The position numbers and the translations under genes were made by a program. Shown piece by piece: positions 43,150-54,369 of a stretch of 64,000 nucleotides of DNA. Under the pieces are notes generated by a model that ran no database searches, was not told the origin of the DNA, and saw only the letters and a list, made by a program, of their open reading frames with translations. Within the stretch, counting starts at the first letter, position 1. Each line of letters starts with the position of its first letter. The stretch is taken from positions 619,435,165 through 619,499,164 of the forward strand of contig NC_045427.1 of assembly GCF_902635505.1 (NCBI RefSeq), written 5' to 3'. The DNA is from Sarcophilus harrisii. Taxonomy: Eukaryota > Chordata > Mammalia > Dasyuromorphia > Dasyuridae.

Positions 43150-43350
43150 AGTATAATGGAAGGAAAGATGGTCTCTGACCTAAAATGAATTGGGTTTACA
43201 TCCTGCCTCTTGTCCATATAGGTTGTGGGATCTTGGACAAATCACTTAGCTTTTCAATGATCTAGACAACTCTCTGAAACTATAAAATATTGAGAAGATG
43301 GTGACTTGCATTGGCTCTCCCTGGGAGCTCCCTGTACAGTGAAATCAAAG
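43150..43350 (+). repeat. tRNA-type SINE with bipartite tail
   Basis: TTGTGGGATCTTGGACAAAT, CAACTCTCTGAAACTATAAA and CTGGGAGCTCCCTGTACAGT followed by GAAATCAAAG; same family as 4.8 kb. Confidence 0.7.
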
Positions 43351-43379
43351 ATGGAGCTAATGTGATTTAGCTGAGTTTC

Positions 43380-43920
43380 CACAAATCGAATATTCTTTCC
43401 AGCATACATATGAGCTTGATTCTCATTACTCAGGACTATTGATCAGGGCCAATGACATGAGAGAATCTCAAAATATCTTGATTTTGCAGTTCCTCGCAGT
43501 ACCCTACAGCAGAACAAGGAGACTTTGAGACACACTGAAAGGATCTGGTTTGCACTATCTTCTCCTGTTTTCCACTGCAGCATCCCGAGAGGGAAGGGAA
43601 AAGCATAGGAAGCATTAGGAATGTCGTCCAAAGTGCTCTCAAAAATGTAAACATTGGTTGACAAGGCAGGATTTTAATGGAAAGATTATACAGTTAGCTT
43701 ATCTTCCCTTCTGAGACCTCTGATTGAGCCTTCCCAGAGTGGGATGGCAAATCACTTTCTTCCAAATGTACAAGGGGATTAATGCAAGGGAAGTCTGGTA
43801 TGCAGGGGAGGGGGTAATGCAAGGGAAGGTATGGTAGATACCTTGAAAATTCTTGATGATGGATTGATTTAAATGGACCTGCATATATGGGAGCATGAGA
43901 GCTTTTGGTTGGCTATAAAG
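43380..43920 (+). other. Non-repetitive intronic block
   Basis: Unique sequence with scattered CpGs (TTCCTCGCAGTACCCTACAG, GCATCCCGAGAGGGAAGG, AATGTCGTCCAAAGTGC). Short minus-strand frames here have no recognised similarity. Confidence 0.4.
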
Positions 43921-44014
43921 TATTCACTAAATTTCAGAGTCCCTGGAGCTTATTTCAAGGAATTTCAGGATAAGGATTCCTCATTCTGAAGATTAAGACC
44001 ACTCTGAGACAGAA

Positions 44015-44215
44015 ATGGAACAGGGATGGAACCTGTTACTTCATTTACATAGGGAACTCCTAGATAGGGATACTTCCTCTACTAATGCTCGTTCTCACCT
44101 TCTTTGCAATGTATAGTCTCAGAGAGTTGTCTAGAACATTGAAAGAGCCACACTGTCACTATGTAACAGTGACAGGACTTGAATCGGGGGGCTTCCGGAC
44201 TCTGAAATCAGCTAC
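44015..44215 (-). repeat. tRNA-type SINE with bipartite tail, inverted
   Basis: TACATAGGGAACTCCTAGAT, GTATAGTCTCAGAGAGTTGT, GTGACAGGACTTGAATC and CTTCCGGACTCTGAAATC are the complement of the family seen at 43.2 kb. Confidence 0.7.
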
Positions 44216-44229
44216 TAGGTAGAGTAATG

Positions 44230-45100
44230 ATAATGATAGCGACATTTGTAGAGAGCTTTGAAATTTCGAAGTATTTAAAAGCACTTTGCTTTGAAATATA
44301 TTATATCAAAATGGATATTTTAAGATGTATGAATAATTTTGGTTCCAAATTAGCTTCCACTAGCAGGTCATGGTACTCTCCATGTTCTTCTTTCACAACA
44401 AATCTCTAGACAAGAATCTTGTTGGGCAGGCTAGGGTAAGCCCAGCCAGCTATTTCCTAACTTTAGTAGAACCCTTCACATCTCCATCAGTGAGAACCGT
44501 GTCTCCAGTTTTGGTCATTCCTTGTCCTTCTAACCCCCTAGTATCATAAAGTCTGGAGGAAGAATCCTTTTCTTATTACTTCCAACTCATATTTCCAGAT
44601 CTGTCTTCTGATTCCCTTCCTTCCTCAACAGTCTCTTTTATGAAAGTCAAGCCATCCTCGTACTAACGGAGGGGGGGTGATTTTCTTCCCTTGCCTTCCT
44701 CTCACCTCCTCCCTTCTCCCTGGATGCCTAGGTAGGCTTCTCAGCTGACCCTATGGCTTGGATCAAATGAGAGCCAGAAGTGCTATTCCTTCCCACCAGA
44801 TGGAGTATGGAACACCAGCCCTACTCTTGTCTATAGTAATCTAGACCATAGCGTATATACTGTGCCTCTACTTCTGTGTTTCCTCCAACCCCATCCTCCA
44901 CTGTGTGACCTACTGATGTAACCCAAAGAGTTATGAGTCTTGTCATTGGTTCTACTTCTGGTTCTCCATCTGTTCTATAGCCAAAGTTTTATATATTGTC
45001 TGTCAGTTAGTGCGTCTTGCCCTTTCTATTTTGTTTGCTAAAGACACTTAGCTTTAACAATAACATTGTGTCCACTCCACTTTTTAAAAGATTTTACTCT
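44230..45100 (+). other. Intron stretch with no clear element
   Basis: Apart from a short SINE-like AATGATAATGATAGCGACAT start at 44,228, I see no repeat or gene. A CTCF-like word CCACCAGATGGAG lies at 44,793-44,805. Confidence 0.35.
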
Positions 45101-45164
45101 TTAGTCTATCATAAATACTAACTGTAGTAGAAAAGAGGTGACTCAGAAAGTCCAGGGTGCAGAG

Positions 45165-45230
45165 TGCTTGGCACATAGTAAACACGTAATAAATGCTTTT
45201 TTTCATTTTCATTCATTCATTCTCTCCTAA
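45165..45230 (+). repeat. L2-type LINE 3' terminus
   Basis: GAGTGCTTGGCACATAGTAA, ACACGTAATAAATGC, then a CATTCATTCATTC tail. Confidence 0.65.
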
Positions 45231-45234
45231 TCCT

Positions 45235-45410
45235 TATGAGGCAGTGCAGTAGAGGGCAAGAGATGTTAGTGGAGCAAGGTTCAAATCCTGACTTTTTAAC
45301 TTCTTCTCCAAGTTCCTTTGGAGAAGAGCTTCAGTTTCTTCACCTAGAAGAATGGCAGGGTCAGACCAAATGGCTTTTAAGGGCTCTAAATCTTTGATTC
45401 TGTGATCTAA
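45235..45410 (+). repeat. tRNA-type SINE
   Basis: AGGCAGTGCAGTAGAGGGCA, AGGTTCAAATCCTGACTTTT, CAGTTTCTTCACCTAGAAGA and GGCTCTAAATCTTTGATTCT in order. Confidence 0.65.
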
Positions 45411-45419
45411 CCATCCCGT

Positions 45420-46405
45420 CACTCTTGTTCAGCACACAGATTATGATCTTTTTGTATTTATATTTCTTACTCCTTTCCCCTGCCAGCATTTTCAGATACT
45501 CCAGGATCCTGTTAACACACTAGCATCTCAGTTCTGTGAACTTTTCAGTTACCATGACTTCCATCTCTACTTCAACTTGCATCGTAGAGCTTATCATTAT
45601 TTTCAAGATGCTAAAATTCTAAAAAACGCCCTCTGACCACAATTACTTGTTCTTCCCTTCCTCTCCCTCCCTTTCATTCAGACATTTTCTTTGCTTTCTT
45701 CATTTATCTTTAGTTCCCAGTTCCTCCCTACTCTCTTGTTCATTAATACTGCTCTAGCTGCACCAGCTTTTCTCTCCAGTAATTTCAATGATTTATTCTC
45801 CTTTAGACTTGGATTTCTTGCCCCTTGACTTTCAACTGTTCTAGCTAAATCTTATTAACACCTACCACCTGCCTCAGCTTGCTCTCCAATGAAGTAGAAC
45901 ATCACCATAAGAAATTACAAAAAACACTTAAAAGAAGCCTTTCACAAATTTATGCTCTCTCACCTCATCTGGACCCTCACTGCTGTGTAGCAATCCTCTC
46001 ATCCCTTATTTACTCTATAATATTCATAACAGTAATTCTCCCATACACTGATCTCTTCCCTTAAGACCCCAACTTTCTATTCTTTCAGTTTCCACAGAAG
46101 ATCTGCCCTCTTTTTTCTAGGAAGATTGAGACCACCTCAAGGGACCTCTCTTAATCTTTTCTTTCTATGATAGTAAACCACTCTATTCTCACCCATTTTC
46201 TTCTCTCCTCCAGTCTTAGAGAATGAGGTGGGGGGTTTTTTGCCTCCTGAGGCTAATCCCTGTATCTTTTCTATCCCCTACAACATAGAATATAAGATTT
46301 TTGGGGGTAGAGATTGTTTCATCCTTTTCCATTGTGTTCCTAGCACCTAGTAGGGTACCTGGCACACAGTAGGTACTTAGTAAATACTTATTGATTGATG
46401 GAAGT
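45420..46405 (+). repeat. L2-type LINE, 3' segment
   Basis: ACCTCATCTGGACCCTCACT, CATACACTGATCTCTTCCCT, TAGAATATAAGATTTTTGGG and GGTACCTGGCACACAGTAGG to TACTTAGTAAATACTTATTG; the terminus is clear, the 5' part strongly diverged. Confidence 0.6.
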
Positions 46406-46714
46406 GGTCACCCCACCTCCTGTTCAGGGGAAAACTCATTACTCCTCAGAGCAACACATTCTACTTTTGGAAAACTGTCATGGTTAGAAAGCTTTCTTTT
46501 TGCTCAATATTTGACTTTTCTTTGGCATTCAATGTTCTGATCCCCATACTTTTCTCTTTGTTTCTATGGCCCTAAAATATCTTTTTTCTATTATTCTCTC
46601 TACTCCTCCTCCTGCTCCTTCAGTGAAGGTGATCCAAGAATTCTATTACTGTTGCCTCCTTGGCCTTTTTTAAAAACTGGAAACCAGAAAATTTAACCCT
46701 TTTTTCCTAATTCT

Positions 46715-47145
46715 TTTTAAAAGTAGAATTTTATTTTTCCAAATACATGTGAAAGTAGTTTTCAACTTTGTGATCTCAATTTTTCCCTCCCTCCCTCCTT
46801 TTACCTCCCTTTTCCCCAAGTTAGCAAGCAATCTTATAAAGGTTAAATGTGTGCAATCCTTTTAAACATATTTCCATTATTTGTCATGTTGTGCAAGAAA
46901 AATCAAACCCAAAGGGGGAAAATCTACCAGAAAGCAAACAAACAAAAAAGGTTAAAATACTATGCTTCCATCCACATTCAGTCTTCATAGTTCTTTCTCT
47001 GGATGAAATTGGCATTTTCCATCCCAAGTTTATTACAATTTCCTTGAATCACCTCATTGTTGAAAAGAGCCAAGTCCATCACAGTTCATCATCACATAAT
47101 CTTTCTGTTACTGTGTATGATGTTCTCCTAGTTCTGCTCTTTGTC
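46715..47145 (-). repeat. L1 (marsupial) 3' UTR, inverted
   Basis: TTTATTTTTCCAAATACATG, GTTTTCAACTTTGTGATCTC, TTGTCATGTTGTGCAAGAAA and CATTGTTGAAAAGAGCCAAG, then CACATAATCTTTCTGTTACT and CTCCTAGTTCTGCTC. Reversed, they follow the L1 3' UTR order of the 13-14 kb copies. Confidence 0.8.
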
Positions 47146-47149
47146 CTTT

Positions 47150-47350
47150 TAAAGGTCATAAGATTTAGAGCTGGATAGACCTTAGCTATTAACAGCCATT
47201 GACTTGGACCCCCTCATTTTACAGAGGAGAAAACTGAGACCCCGATAGGCAGACTTCTCCAAAGTCATACAGCTAGTAAATAGCAGAGCCAGATTCTAAT
47301 CCAGACTCTGACTCCAAATTCAGTGTTCTTTTCACTACCCTACATTACAC
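47150..47350 (-). repeat. MIR-like marsupial SINE
   Basis: CATAAGATTTAGAGCTGGAT, CTCATTTTACAGAGGAGAAA, GTCATACAGCTAGTAAATAG and CAAATTCAGTGTTCTTTTCA in order. Confidence 0.75.
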
Positions 47351-47351
47351 C

Positions 47352-48180
47352 ATTCTTTCTCTCCACTCAGCTTTGGTGATCTCATTCATTGTCATGGCTT
47401 AAATTATCACCTTTATGCAGATGACTTCCAAATCTATGCCTTTCTACCCAACAATCCTCACAGAGCTCCAGTCTGATATTTTCTGATGCCTTCTGGTCTT
47501 CACCTGAGTATTTTATGGGCACCTCAAAATTATCATCTCCAACTGAACATCTTCCCCCTGAAATCTATTCTTCTTCCTCACTTCTTTCTCCTTTTTTGCC
47601 AATGTCATCATTACCCTCCTCCCAGGGCCATGGGTTTAGAACCTTGAAGCCACCTTCTTCTGAGTCTTCCCTCTTCTTCCTTCCTATAAACTATTATGTG
47701 CTTAAGTCCTATCCATTCTACTTCAATATCACACATATGTCCCCTTTTTGAAATTCCTACTGCAAACTTGAACTACTGTAACCATGAATTCAGCGTTTTA
47801 TCACCTCCTGCCTTAGAAACTTGGAAGCTGATTTCCCCAACTCTAGTTACATCCTTCTCCAATCCACATTGCTTCCTGATAATCTTTCTAATATACTGTT
47901 CTGTTCACCTTTTTTATCTACTCAGAACTTTTACTGGCTCCCTGTTGCCAACTGGTTTATGTATCCTTATCTTGTCATTTAAATCTCTATAATCTATTTC
48001 CAATCTCCTCCATTCTTTCTCATACTATTTAACATGTACAAAGACATTTCAGACTTATCATATACAAAAAGAATTAATTTTCTTTTCCCCCCAAATCCAT
48101 CCTTTTATCCAGCTTCTCTCTTTCTTGCCAGGGTACCACCATTCTTCTGGTCTCCCAGATTCATAACCTGGCTGTTATTC
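47352..48180 (+). repeat. L2-type LINE coding relic
   Basis: CTTTATGCAGATGACTTCCA gives the Ala-Asp-Asp box of L2 reverse transcriptase. GGGCACCTCAAAATTATCAT, CATCTTCCCCCTGAAATCTA and CTTTTACTGGCTCCCTGTTG follow in L2 order, though rearranged near the end. An L1 fragment inserted at 48,197. Confidence 0.7.
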
Positions 48181-48196
48181 TAGCATCGTAGATCTA

Positions 48197-48472
48197 TTTT
48201 TTTTAAATCTAATAGCCTTTTATTTACAGGATATATGCATGGGTAACTTTACAGCATTAACAATTGCCAAATCTCTTGTTCCAATTTTTCACCTCTTACC
48301 CCCCCACCCCCTCCCCTAGATGGCAGGATGACCAGTAGATGTTAAATATATTAAAATATAAATTAGATACACAATAAGTATACATGACCAAAACGTTATT
48401 TTGCTGTACAAAAAGAATCAGACTCTGAAATATTGTACAATTAGCTTGTGAAAGAAATCAAAAATGCAGGTG
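48197..48472 (-). repeat. L1 (marsupial) 3' end with perfect 16-bp target-site duplication
   Basis: TTTTATTTACAGGATATATG, CCCCTAGATGGCAGGATGAC, ACGTTATTTTGCTGTACAAA and CAGACTCTGAAATATTGTAC are inverted 3' UTR words, with the poly-A (poly-T) side on the left. TAGCATCGTAGATCTA flanks it exactly at 48,181-48,196 and 48,473-48,488. Severely 5'-truncated; the intact duplication implies one of the younger insertions here. Confidence 0.9.
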
Positions 48473-48639
48473 TAGCATCGTAGATCTAGAAACCTACCAC
48501 CTTTTTGAGTGTAGAAACTTTGTATTACACATGTTGAATCAAATGGAATTGAAACAAGAATAGATATAAATATGATGTTTCCAGTTCAGCAGTATGGGGA
48601 ACAAAAGAAGACAGACCCTCATGAAGATACTATGCTCTA

Positions 48640-48905
48640 GTGAAGGTCATAAGACTTGTATGAATGACAATAACAATAATAATAATAATAGCTAACTTTA
48701 TATAGTACTTTAAAGTTTGTAATGCACTTTTCAGTATCTCTGTGGGATATGGGTTATTTATTATACCTATTTTATAGAAGTGGAAATTAAGGCCAAGAAA
48801 GATTAAATGATTTGCATAGGGTTTCACAGCTATTAAGTGTCTGAGGCATGATTCAAACTCAGACCTTCCTGATTCTAAATCTGCTCCTCAATACCCAACT
48901 GTGTA
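48640..48905 (-). repeat. MIR-like marsupial SINE with (AAT)n
   Basis: AATAGCTAACTTTATATAGT, TTAAAGTTTGTAATGCACTT, GGGTTTCACAGCTATTAAGT and AACTCAGACCTTCCTGATTC, preceded by a short (AAT)n run at 48,665-48,692. Confidence 0.75.
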
Positions 48906-49784
48906 GAATCCAATAATAAATGATGGATTTCACTCCAGGATATGGAAAGTCAGAAAAAGTAGCAATTACTATGGACTAGAGTGGCCGGGGAAGCTTTCAT
49001 AGAGAAGCTGGGCTGGGAACTAAATCCTGACTGATGACTAGGATTTGCTTAGGTAGGGAAGAGAAAGAAGGGCACTTTGGAGGATTTTGGAGTGGGAAAT
49101 GGTAGGAAAACAGTTGTGGCTCCTTAGCCTCTCCTTACAGTGGGAGAACAGGAGCCATATAGAATTGAGGAGCCTGCTTGTAGCTTGTAATGGGATGACC
49201 TCTCACCTTCCTAAACTTTGTTCCATGCCATTGGCCATCTCTGACTATCTGGTGTTTTGGGAATCTAATTCCCATTACTCCTGCCCCAGATCAAAGTCAC
49301 TTGTAGGATCCATTCCCTGTCTAGGCCTTTCTTGGATAGGAGCATAGGGCAGATCCTAGGAGAGTCACACAGACTGAATATCCAGAGAAAGCATTGCTCA
49401 GGTGAATAGAGACTGCCATTAAAGGCTGTGGCTACAGGGCCAATAAACAATTCACCCTGCATTCCCAGTGAATTGCTGATATCAATTGTTTTCTGTTTAT
49501 TCCTGAAGCTATACAAATCCTGGGGACTTCTAGTTCTTCAGGTATAGAAACCTTTCCTATAACCTTCTTTTGGAGATGGGACTTCCTACCATGCTTTAGT
49601 CCATGGTGAAGAGGGTGCTAGAGAAAGGGAGGAAGAGACAGAGATGACAATCCCTTCTACAAACTCACATGTCAGGAAGCTGGCTTCTGTATACTTTTTT
49701 ATAAGTGAGGCTTTTGAATGTTAATTTGGAGGAGTAAAAGAACCAGGATCTTTGAGGAGAGAGGAAAAGAGTTCTCAAGAAATT

Positions 49785-50100
49785 CAGTTCAGCAAATATT
49801 CACCATGAGTGTACCATGTGTCCAGAACTATACTGGGCTTTTACAAAGACAAAACTAGATCATTCCCTCCCCTCAAAAAGCTTACATTCAAATAGTGAAT
49901 CCCGGCAAATAATTCAAAGTAGAGATGTAGAATTTCAGGAGAAAGAGATCATTGGCTGCTAGAGACATCATGTGGAAGACAGCACTGAACTATGTCTTAA
50001 AGAAAGCTATTGAGTCCAAGAGTAATTAAGGGAGCAGAGAATGTTGGCAACTTGGGGGATCACCTGGGCAAACATAACCAGGGGAATCAGAATAAAAATG
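49785..50100 (-). repeat. L2-type LINE 3' region
   Basis: AGCAAATATTCACCATGAGT, CCTCAAAAAGCTTACATTCA and GAACTATGTCTTAAAGAAAG in antisense L2 order. Confidence 0.6.
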
Positions 50101-50108
50101 AGAGAGGG

Positions 50109-50110
<2 letters not shown>

Positions 50111-50174
<64 letters not shown>

Positions 50175-50395
50175 AGGAGTGGGAGAGAAACAGACAGAGA
50201 TGCAGAGAAATAGAGACACAGACAGAATAGGAGAGAAGGAGACGGAAAGACAGAGAAACAAAGAAAAAGACGAAGTGACAGAAAAAGAGAGATAGAAAAA
50301 GACAGAAAAGGATAGGGAAAGAAAGAGAGACAGGGACAGAGACAAATACAGAGAAACAGAGACAGACACACACAGAGGGAAGAAGGGAGGGAGCT
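50111..50395 (+). repeat. (GT)n followed by (GA/GACA)n tract
   Basis: About 30 bases of TG, then 250 bases of GAGA, GACAGAGA and GAAAGA words. All long frames across it are low-complexity by-products. Confidence 0.95.
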
Positions 50396-50424
50396 AATAC
50401 TGTAAGAAGACAGAAAGATAGTCT

Positions 50425-50600
50425 CATTGTATATATCAGAATTGGAAGCTACCTCAGAAGTGATAGGATCATTCATTTAGGAAAAGGAAAGGAAAGTCTA
50501 CCCTCTCATCCACATTTTAGAAAGGGATTTTTTCTTATAGGTAGAGAGTTGAATCCAGGTCCTCTGATTCCCAATCCATTCCTTTTCATCTAGTCCAGTA
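50425..50600 (-). repeat. MIR-like marsupial SINE, diverged
   Basis: TATCAGAATTGGAAGCTACC, TAGGTAGAGAGTTGAATCCA and GGTCCTCTGATTCCCAATCC in order. Confidence 0.55.
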
Positions 50601-50609
50601 TGTGAACAA

Positions 50610-51810
50610 GAATCCTATGGTTAAAAACCTTAAGTGGTTATCCAGACTAAACTTGAACACATGCAGTGACAGGTGATTCACTACCCCAGAGGCAGCCCAT
50701 TACAGTTCTGGAAATTTTCCCTCTAGGTAGCCACAAGATGACAAGAGGAAGACAGCTGAGAAGCTCCCTAGCCCCACTCATCCCAGATCAAGCATTCCCC
50801 ACCCAAAATTTCTCCCACACCAATAATCCCCAATCTGACTTCCTATAACTTGCCATTGTGCCTGTTTCTCTCCTCTGCAACCAAACTTGAATTAATTCTC
50901 CTCCCATGTGACATACTTCAAAGGTAGATCTAACATCCCTCCCATCATTTCCCCAAATTTTCTTTTTCCAAAGCTAAACAAGCCTTAGTTCTTTCATTTT
51001 TCACATGGCCTAGTTTCTGGTCCCCTCACCATCTTTGCCACCCTCATCTGCACAAGCTCTAGTTTTTCAGTTACATTCTTCAAATATTGTGCCTAGAACT
51101 GACCATGTACTCCAGATCTGGGGGGAAGAGAACAATGAGTATCCCAGGGGGCCATTCTGCCTGAGCCAAAAGGAATTCTTCTTCGTAGAATTTTTGAATT
51201 TCAGAATTAGAATGGATGCAAACCCCTTCCCTGAAATATGAGCCGCATCTATAGCATTTCTGACAAGTAGTCAGACTTCCTCAGTAAACTTTGAAGTTAA
51301 GAAAGCATCCTCTAGCTTGAGGCTGGGAAAGGAACTGGGGCAATGAGAATATGAATCCAGACATCTCAGAGAGTCTGGGAGAGTTAGGCTGTCCAATTAT
51401 TTGATGTCCTAAGAGAAACTAAGCGGACCTAAGATTGCATTTTTTGGGTAAAATTTTATTGCTGTTTTCTGTTGTTTTATTCTGTTGATTGTTTTTATGT
51501 TCCAATCTAATCATATATTATTTCCCTCTGCCCGTTGAACTGTGTCTCATATAACTATGTCTGAAATGATAGGTGACTTTTGATCCAAAGAGGAAGAAAG
51601 TATATTTCATCATTTTCCTGGACCAAATCTTCTTATTACAATTAATCAGATTTCAGCTTCCTTTCAGTCTTGTTTTAGCTTACATTATCGTGGGTCTTGT
51701 TCATCCTGGGCTATGGTTCTGCTTATTTCAGTCTATATCAGTCCTCAAAAGACTTCTGGACTCTGTGAGGTTCCTCTCCTTACTTTTTCCTAGCAGTCCT
51801 TTAAGATGGA
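50610..51810 (+). other. Intron stretch with no clear element
   Basis: About 1.2 kb without an assignable repeat, gene or RNA. It includes a TTTTATTGCTGTTTTCTGTT AT-rich part near 51,450. Possibly an old, unrecognised retroelement. Confidence 0.3.
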
Positions 51811-51817
51811 TGTAGCT

Positions 51818-51900
51818 TCTAGCATTTAGTAAGCACTTATTATGTGCCAAGTACTTCCCAAAGACTTCTAGAGGAAGTAAATAATGCGTTGGAAATATTA
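51818..51900 (-). repeat. L2-type LINE 3' terminus
   Basis: AGCATTTAGTAAGCACTTAT followed by TATGTGCCAAGTACTTCCC. Confidence 0.55.
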
Positions 51901-52185
51901 GACTAGATCGAAGGAACATAGCATTTCAGAGGGTCTCTGAGGTCTATTTTATAAAGTCATGCATTTTCCTCCTCCCACTTTCTTGCTAGGTTTCATCATG
52001 TCTGGTTATTCCTCCATGCACAACTACATTGAATTGTAAACACAAAGTCTGCTGAGTTCCCAGGGTTGTGTTAGAAGCTATCCCCCTCACTTAGAATGTG
52101 ATGAGCAGGGAGAAGATGAGATACAGCTTGCCTTCAAGTAGCATTCCCATCACCTTCAAAATCAAGTCCAAGTTTTTTAGCTCCA

Positions 52186-52366
52186 TAGCTTCTTAAACTC
52201 CAGGTTCTGATCCTGTACCTGAATGCGAGGGCTCACAAAATTATGATTTATTATCAGTAAATGCTTAATTTGTATACCTGTTTTATATACCTATATACCT
52301 AAGGTCATGTAAAAATTTCCCTTGTGAAAAGGGATAGCAAGTGGAAAAAGTTTAAGAATCTCTGTT
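52186..52366. mobile_element. MITE-like DNA transposon, family B copy 2
   Basis: Inverted ends AGCTTCTTAAACTC and AAGTTTAAGAATCTCTG bracket CACAAAATTATGATTTATTA, TCAGTAAATGCTTAATTTG and AAGGTCATGTAAAAATTTC, as in the other two copies. Confidence 0.75.
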
Positions 52367-52409
52367 TTAGCCTAACATTCAAAGCCTTGTAAATACTTAT
52401 TCATTCTCT

Positions 52410-52530
52410 TAGTTAGTGGCTATTTATTAAGCATCTGCCAAGAGTAAGGCACTATACCAGGTGCAACACAGGATGAAAGTTTTAAAGGACAATTTCTACT
52501 CTCAGGGGGTATAGAATCTGATCTTTTGGA
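52410..52530 (-). repeat. L2-type LINE 3' end
   Basis: GGCTATTTATTAAGCATCTG, AGTAAGGCACTATACCAGGT and CTACTCTCAGGGGGTATAGA in inverted order. Confidence 0.6.
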
Positions 52531-52739
52531 TATAACTTACTTCTCTAGCTCTATCTCCCAACACTTCTAGGGATATACTTAAATGCTCATCAAATGAACC
52601 ACAAGGGACCTTAGGGAATCATTTAGCAAATCTATTTATTTCACAGATGAAGAAAACAACACAGAGAATAATGATTTACTCAAGGCACATTATTTCTTCC
52701 TTTTTATAGCATCCTTCCTGAAATTTTGAATCCAAGATT

Positions 52740-53060
52740 GAGGAGGGAAGAAGAAGGGGAGAGGATCAGGCTCTTTTGTGTGTTTGGGGGGTGGTACATC
52801 ATAGTTATTATTCTGCTTTTGTTTTTCCAACGTGCAGCCCAATAACTTTGGTCTCAGTGGAGTCATATACCTGGGAATCCATGTGATTCTGAATCAGAGT
52901 TCCCTACCTGAGTTATAAATAGAACTCCAAATGATTGGCCAGGGAGGTAGGGGTGGGATGAGTGGAGCACTCACACTGATGGAAGCGGGGCCATTCATCA
53001 GCTCTTGAAGTGGAGGTGTCTACAGCTAAAGGGCTGCTGGGGGCTCCTAGTAGAGGGGGC
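52740..53060 (+). promoter_or_regulatory. Candidate MEF2-containing intronic enhancer
   Basis: A repeat-free block with a perfect MEF2 consensus TTATAAATAG at 52,913-52,922. An inverted CCAAT (ATTGG) lies at 52,934-52,938, a TCACAC word at 52,971-52,976 and AGGTGTC at 53,014-53,020. MEF2-dependent HCN4 enhancers are reported in mammals (from memory). Identity with any of them is not established. Confidence 0.4.
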
Positions 53061-53540
53061 AGTGGTAGAATGGCTCATTCTGGATGAAAATAGAGATTGG
53101 AGCACTGGTGAAGGGGAGGAAGAGAATGAGGATATAATTTCCCCCTTTTCCCACCATAAATTAGTGAAACAGGGCTCTTACTAGACAGGAACACAGAGTT
53201 TTGAAATTACCTCTTCAGGAGACTGGGAGATAAATGGAAGAAAGCCTCAGACTCTTATCTGCTTCCTCCCTCTGCCATTGACATTCTGTCCCCCTTCCCA
53301 TTACAGCTGTGTAGGAAGCCCCTTGACTCTCTGGCTTCACTCCCATCTCTGAGCTGTGCTCAAACATTCTCTCTAACAGGCAGCCAGATCCAGGGCTCTG
53401 CCCCAGAGACTCTGCCCCAGAAAATATCCAATGGAAGGAGATTATATGGGCTTGCCACATTCTTCTAGATAGCAGTTTTGTTCATAGCAGAATGAGACAG
53501 CTAAAGTTTATATCCACGTATTTTGTTTCTCTCTGTGTCC
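53060..53540 (+). other. Non-repetitive intronic block 3' of the MEF2 motif
   Basis: Unique sequence; the minus-strand frame at 53,215-53,460 has no recognised similarity. It may extend the candidate element at 52.74 kb. Confidence 0.35.
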
Positions 53541-53549
53541 ATCTTTAGA

Positions 53550-53700
53550 ATAGGAAGTGATTTTAGAGAGTATCTGCTCCAAATATTTCATTTGATGGAA
53601 GAGGAAACTAAGACCGAGAAAGGGGAAGCCCTTAGCTTAGTCATACAGCTAAAGAGCTTCAGAGTTGAGATTCTAATGTAAAATCTAATGCTTTTCCCAC
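53550..53700 (-). repeat. MIR-like marsupial SINE
   Basis: AGGAAGTGATTTTAGAGAGT, GGAAGAGGAAACTAAGACCG and AGTCATACAGCTAAAGAGCT in order. Confidence 0.6.
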
Positions 53701-53969
53701 AAAACAATCATCTACTTCCTTTTTGCACTTATCTGTCAATGATATGGTGTTATATAACAGATAGAGAACATGATCTTTCTGAAGATCTCAGTTCAAGTCT
53801 TACTCTTGATGCATATTATCTCTATGATCATGGTTATTAAATGTTATAGAGCAGCCAATCTGTATCAGTGGCAAGCTTCTATATCAGTGATTGCACCACA
53901 CAAGTGAAATAAATCATGGGTCTGGACCAAAAACTTCTTCATTCATTCATTCCTCATGATCTTCCCAAC

Positions 53970-54255
53970 CTGAGGCCGCTAAATAGCACAAAAAATAGCC
54001 TACTACACCTGAACTCAGGAAGACCCTAGTCCAAACCCAATCTCAAATACTTGCTAGCTAGGTGACTCTGGGCATGTCACTTAACCTCTTCTGCTTAATC
54101 TCTTAACCCCTGTCACTTAATCCCATCAAATGTTGATCATAATAGCACCAATATCCTAGGGTAGTGCTGTGAGCATCAAATGAGATGCCTTTTATAAAGA
54201 TGCTTGAAAATGTTAAGACACTGTATAAATGCAATTATTATTATTATTAAAATGC
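53970..54255 (+). repeat. tRNA-type SINE
   Basis: GCTAAATAGCACAAAAAATA, TGAACTCAGGAAGACCCTAG, GGTGACTCTGGGCATGTCAC and GAGCATCAAATGAGATGCCT, then a (TTA)n tail; close to full length. Confidence 0.75.
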
Positions 54256-54369
54256 TCAAACTTCCCCTTCTTTTCTTTCTTTGACTTCTCAGACTAACTC
54301 TGATCCAGGCACCCAAATCATTCCAACATACTCCAGATAATTGTTTGTAAGTTTATTCAAAAATTCAAT

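Noticed and set aside
50026-50476. Ser/Leu/Phe-rich minus-strand frames resembling membrane proteins
   Set aside because: Complement of the (GA)n and (GT)n tracts; low complexity, not a protein.
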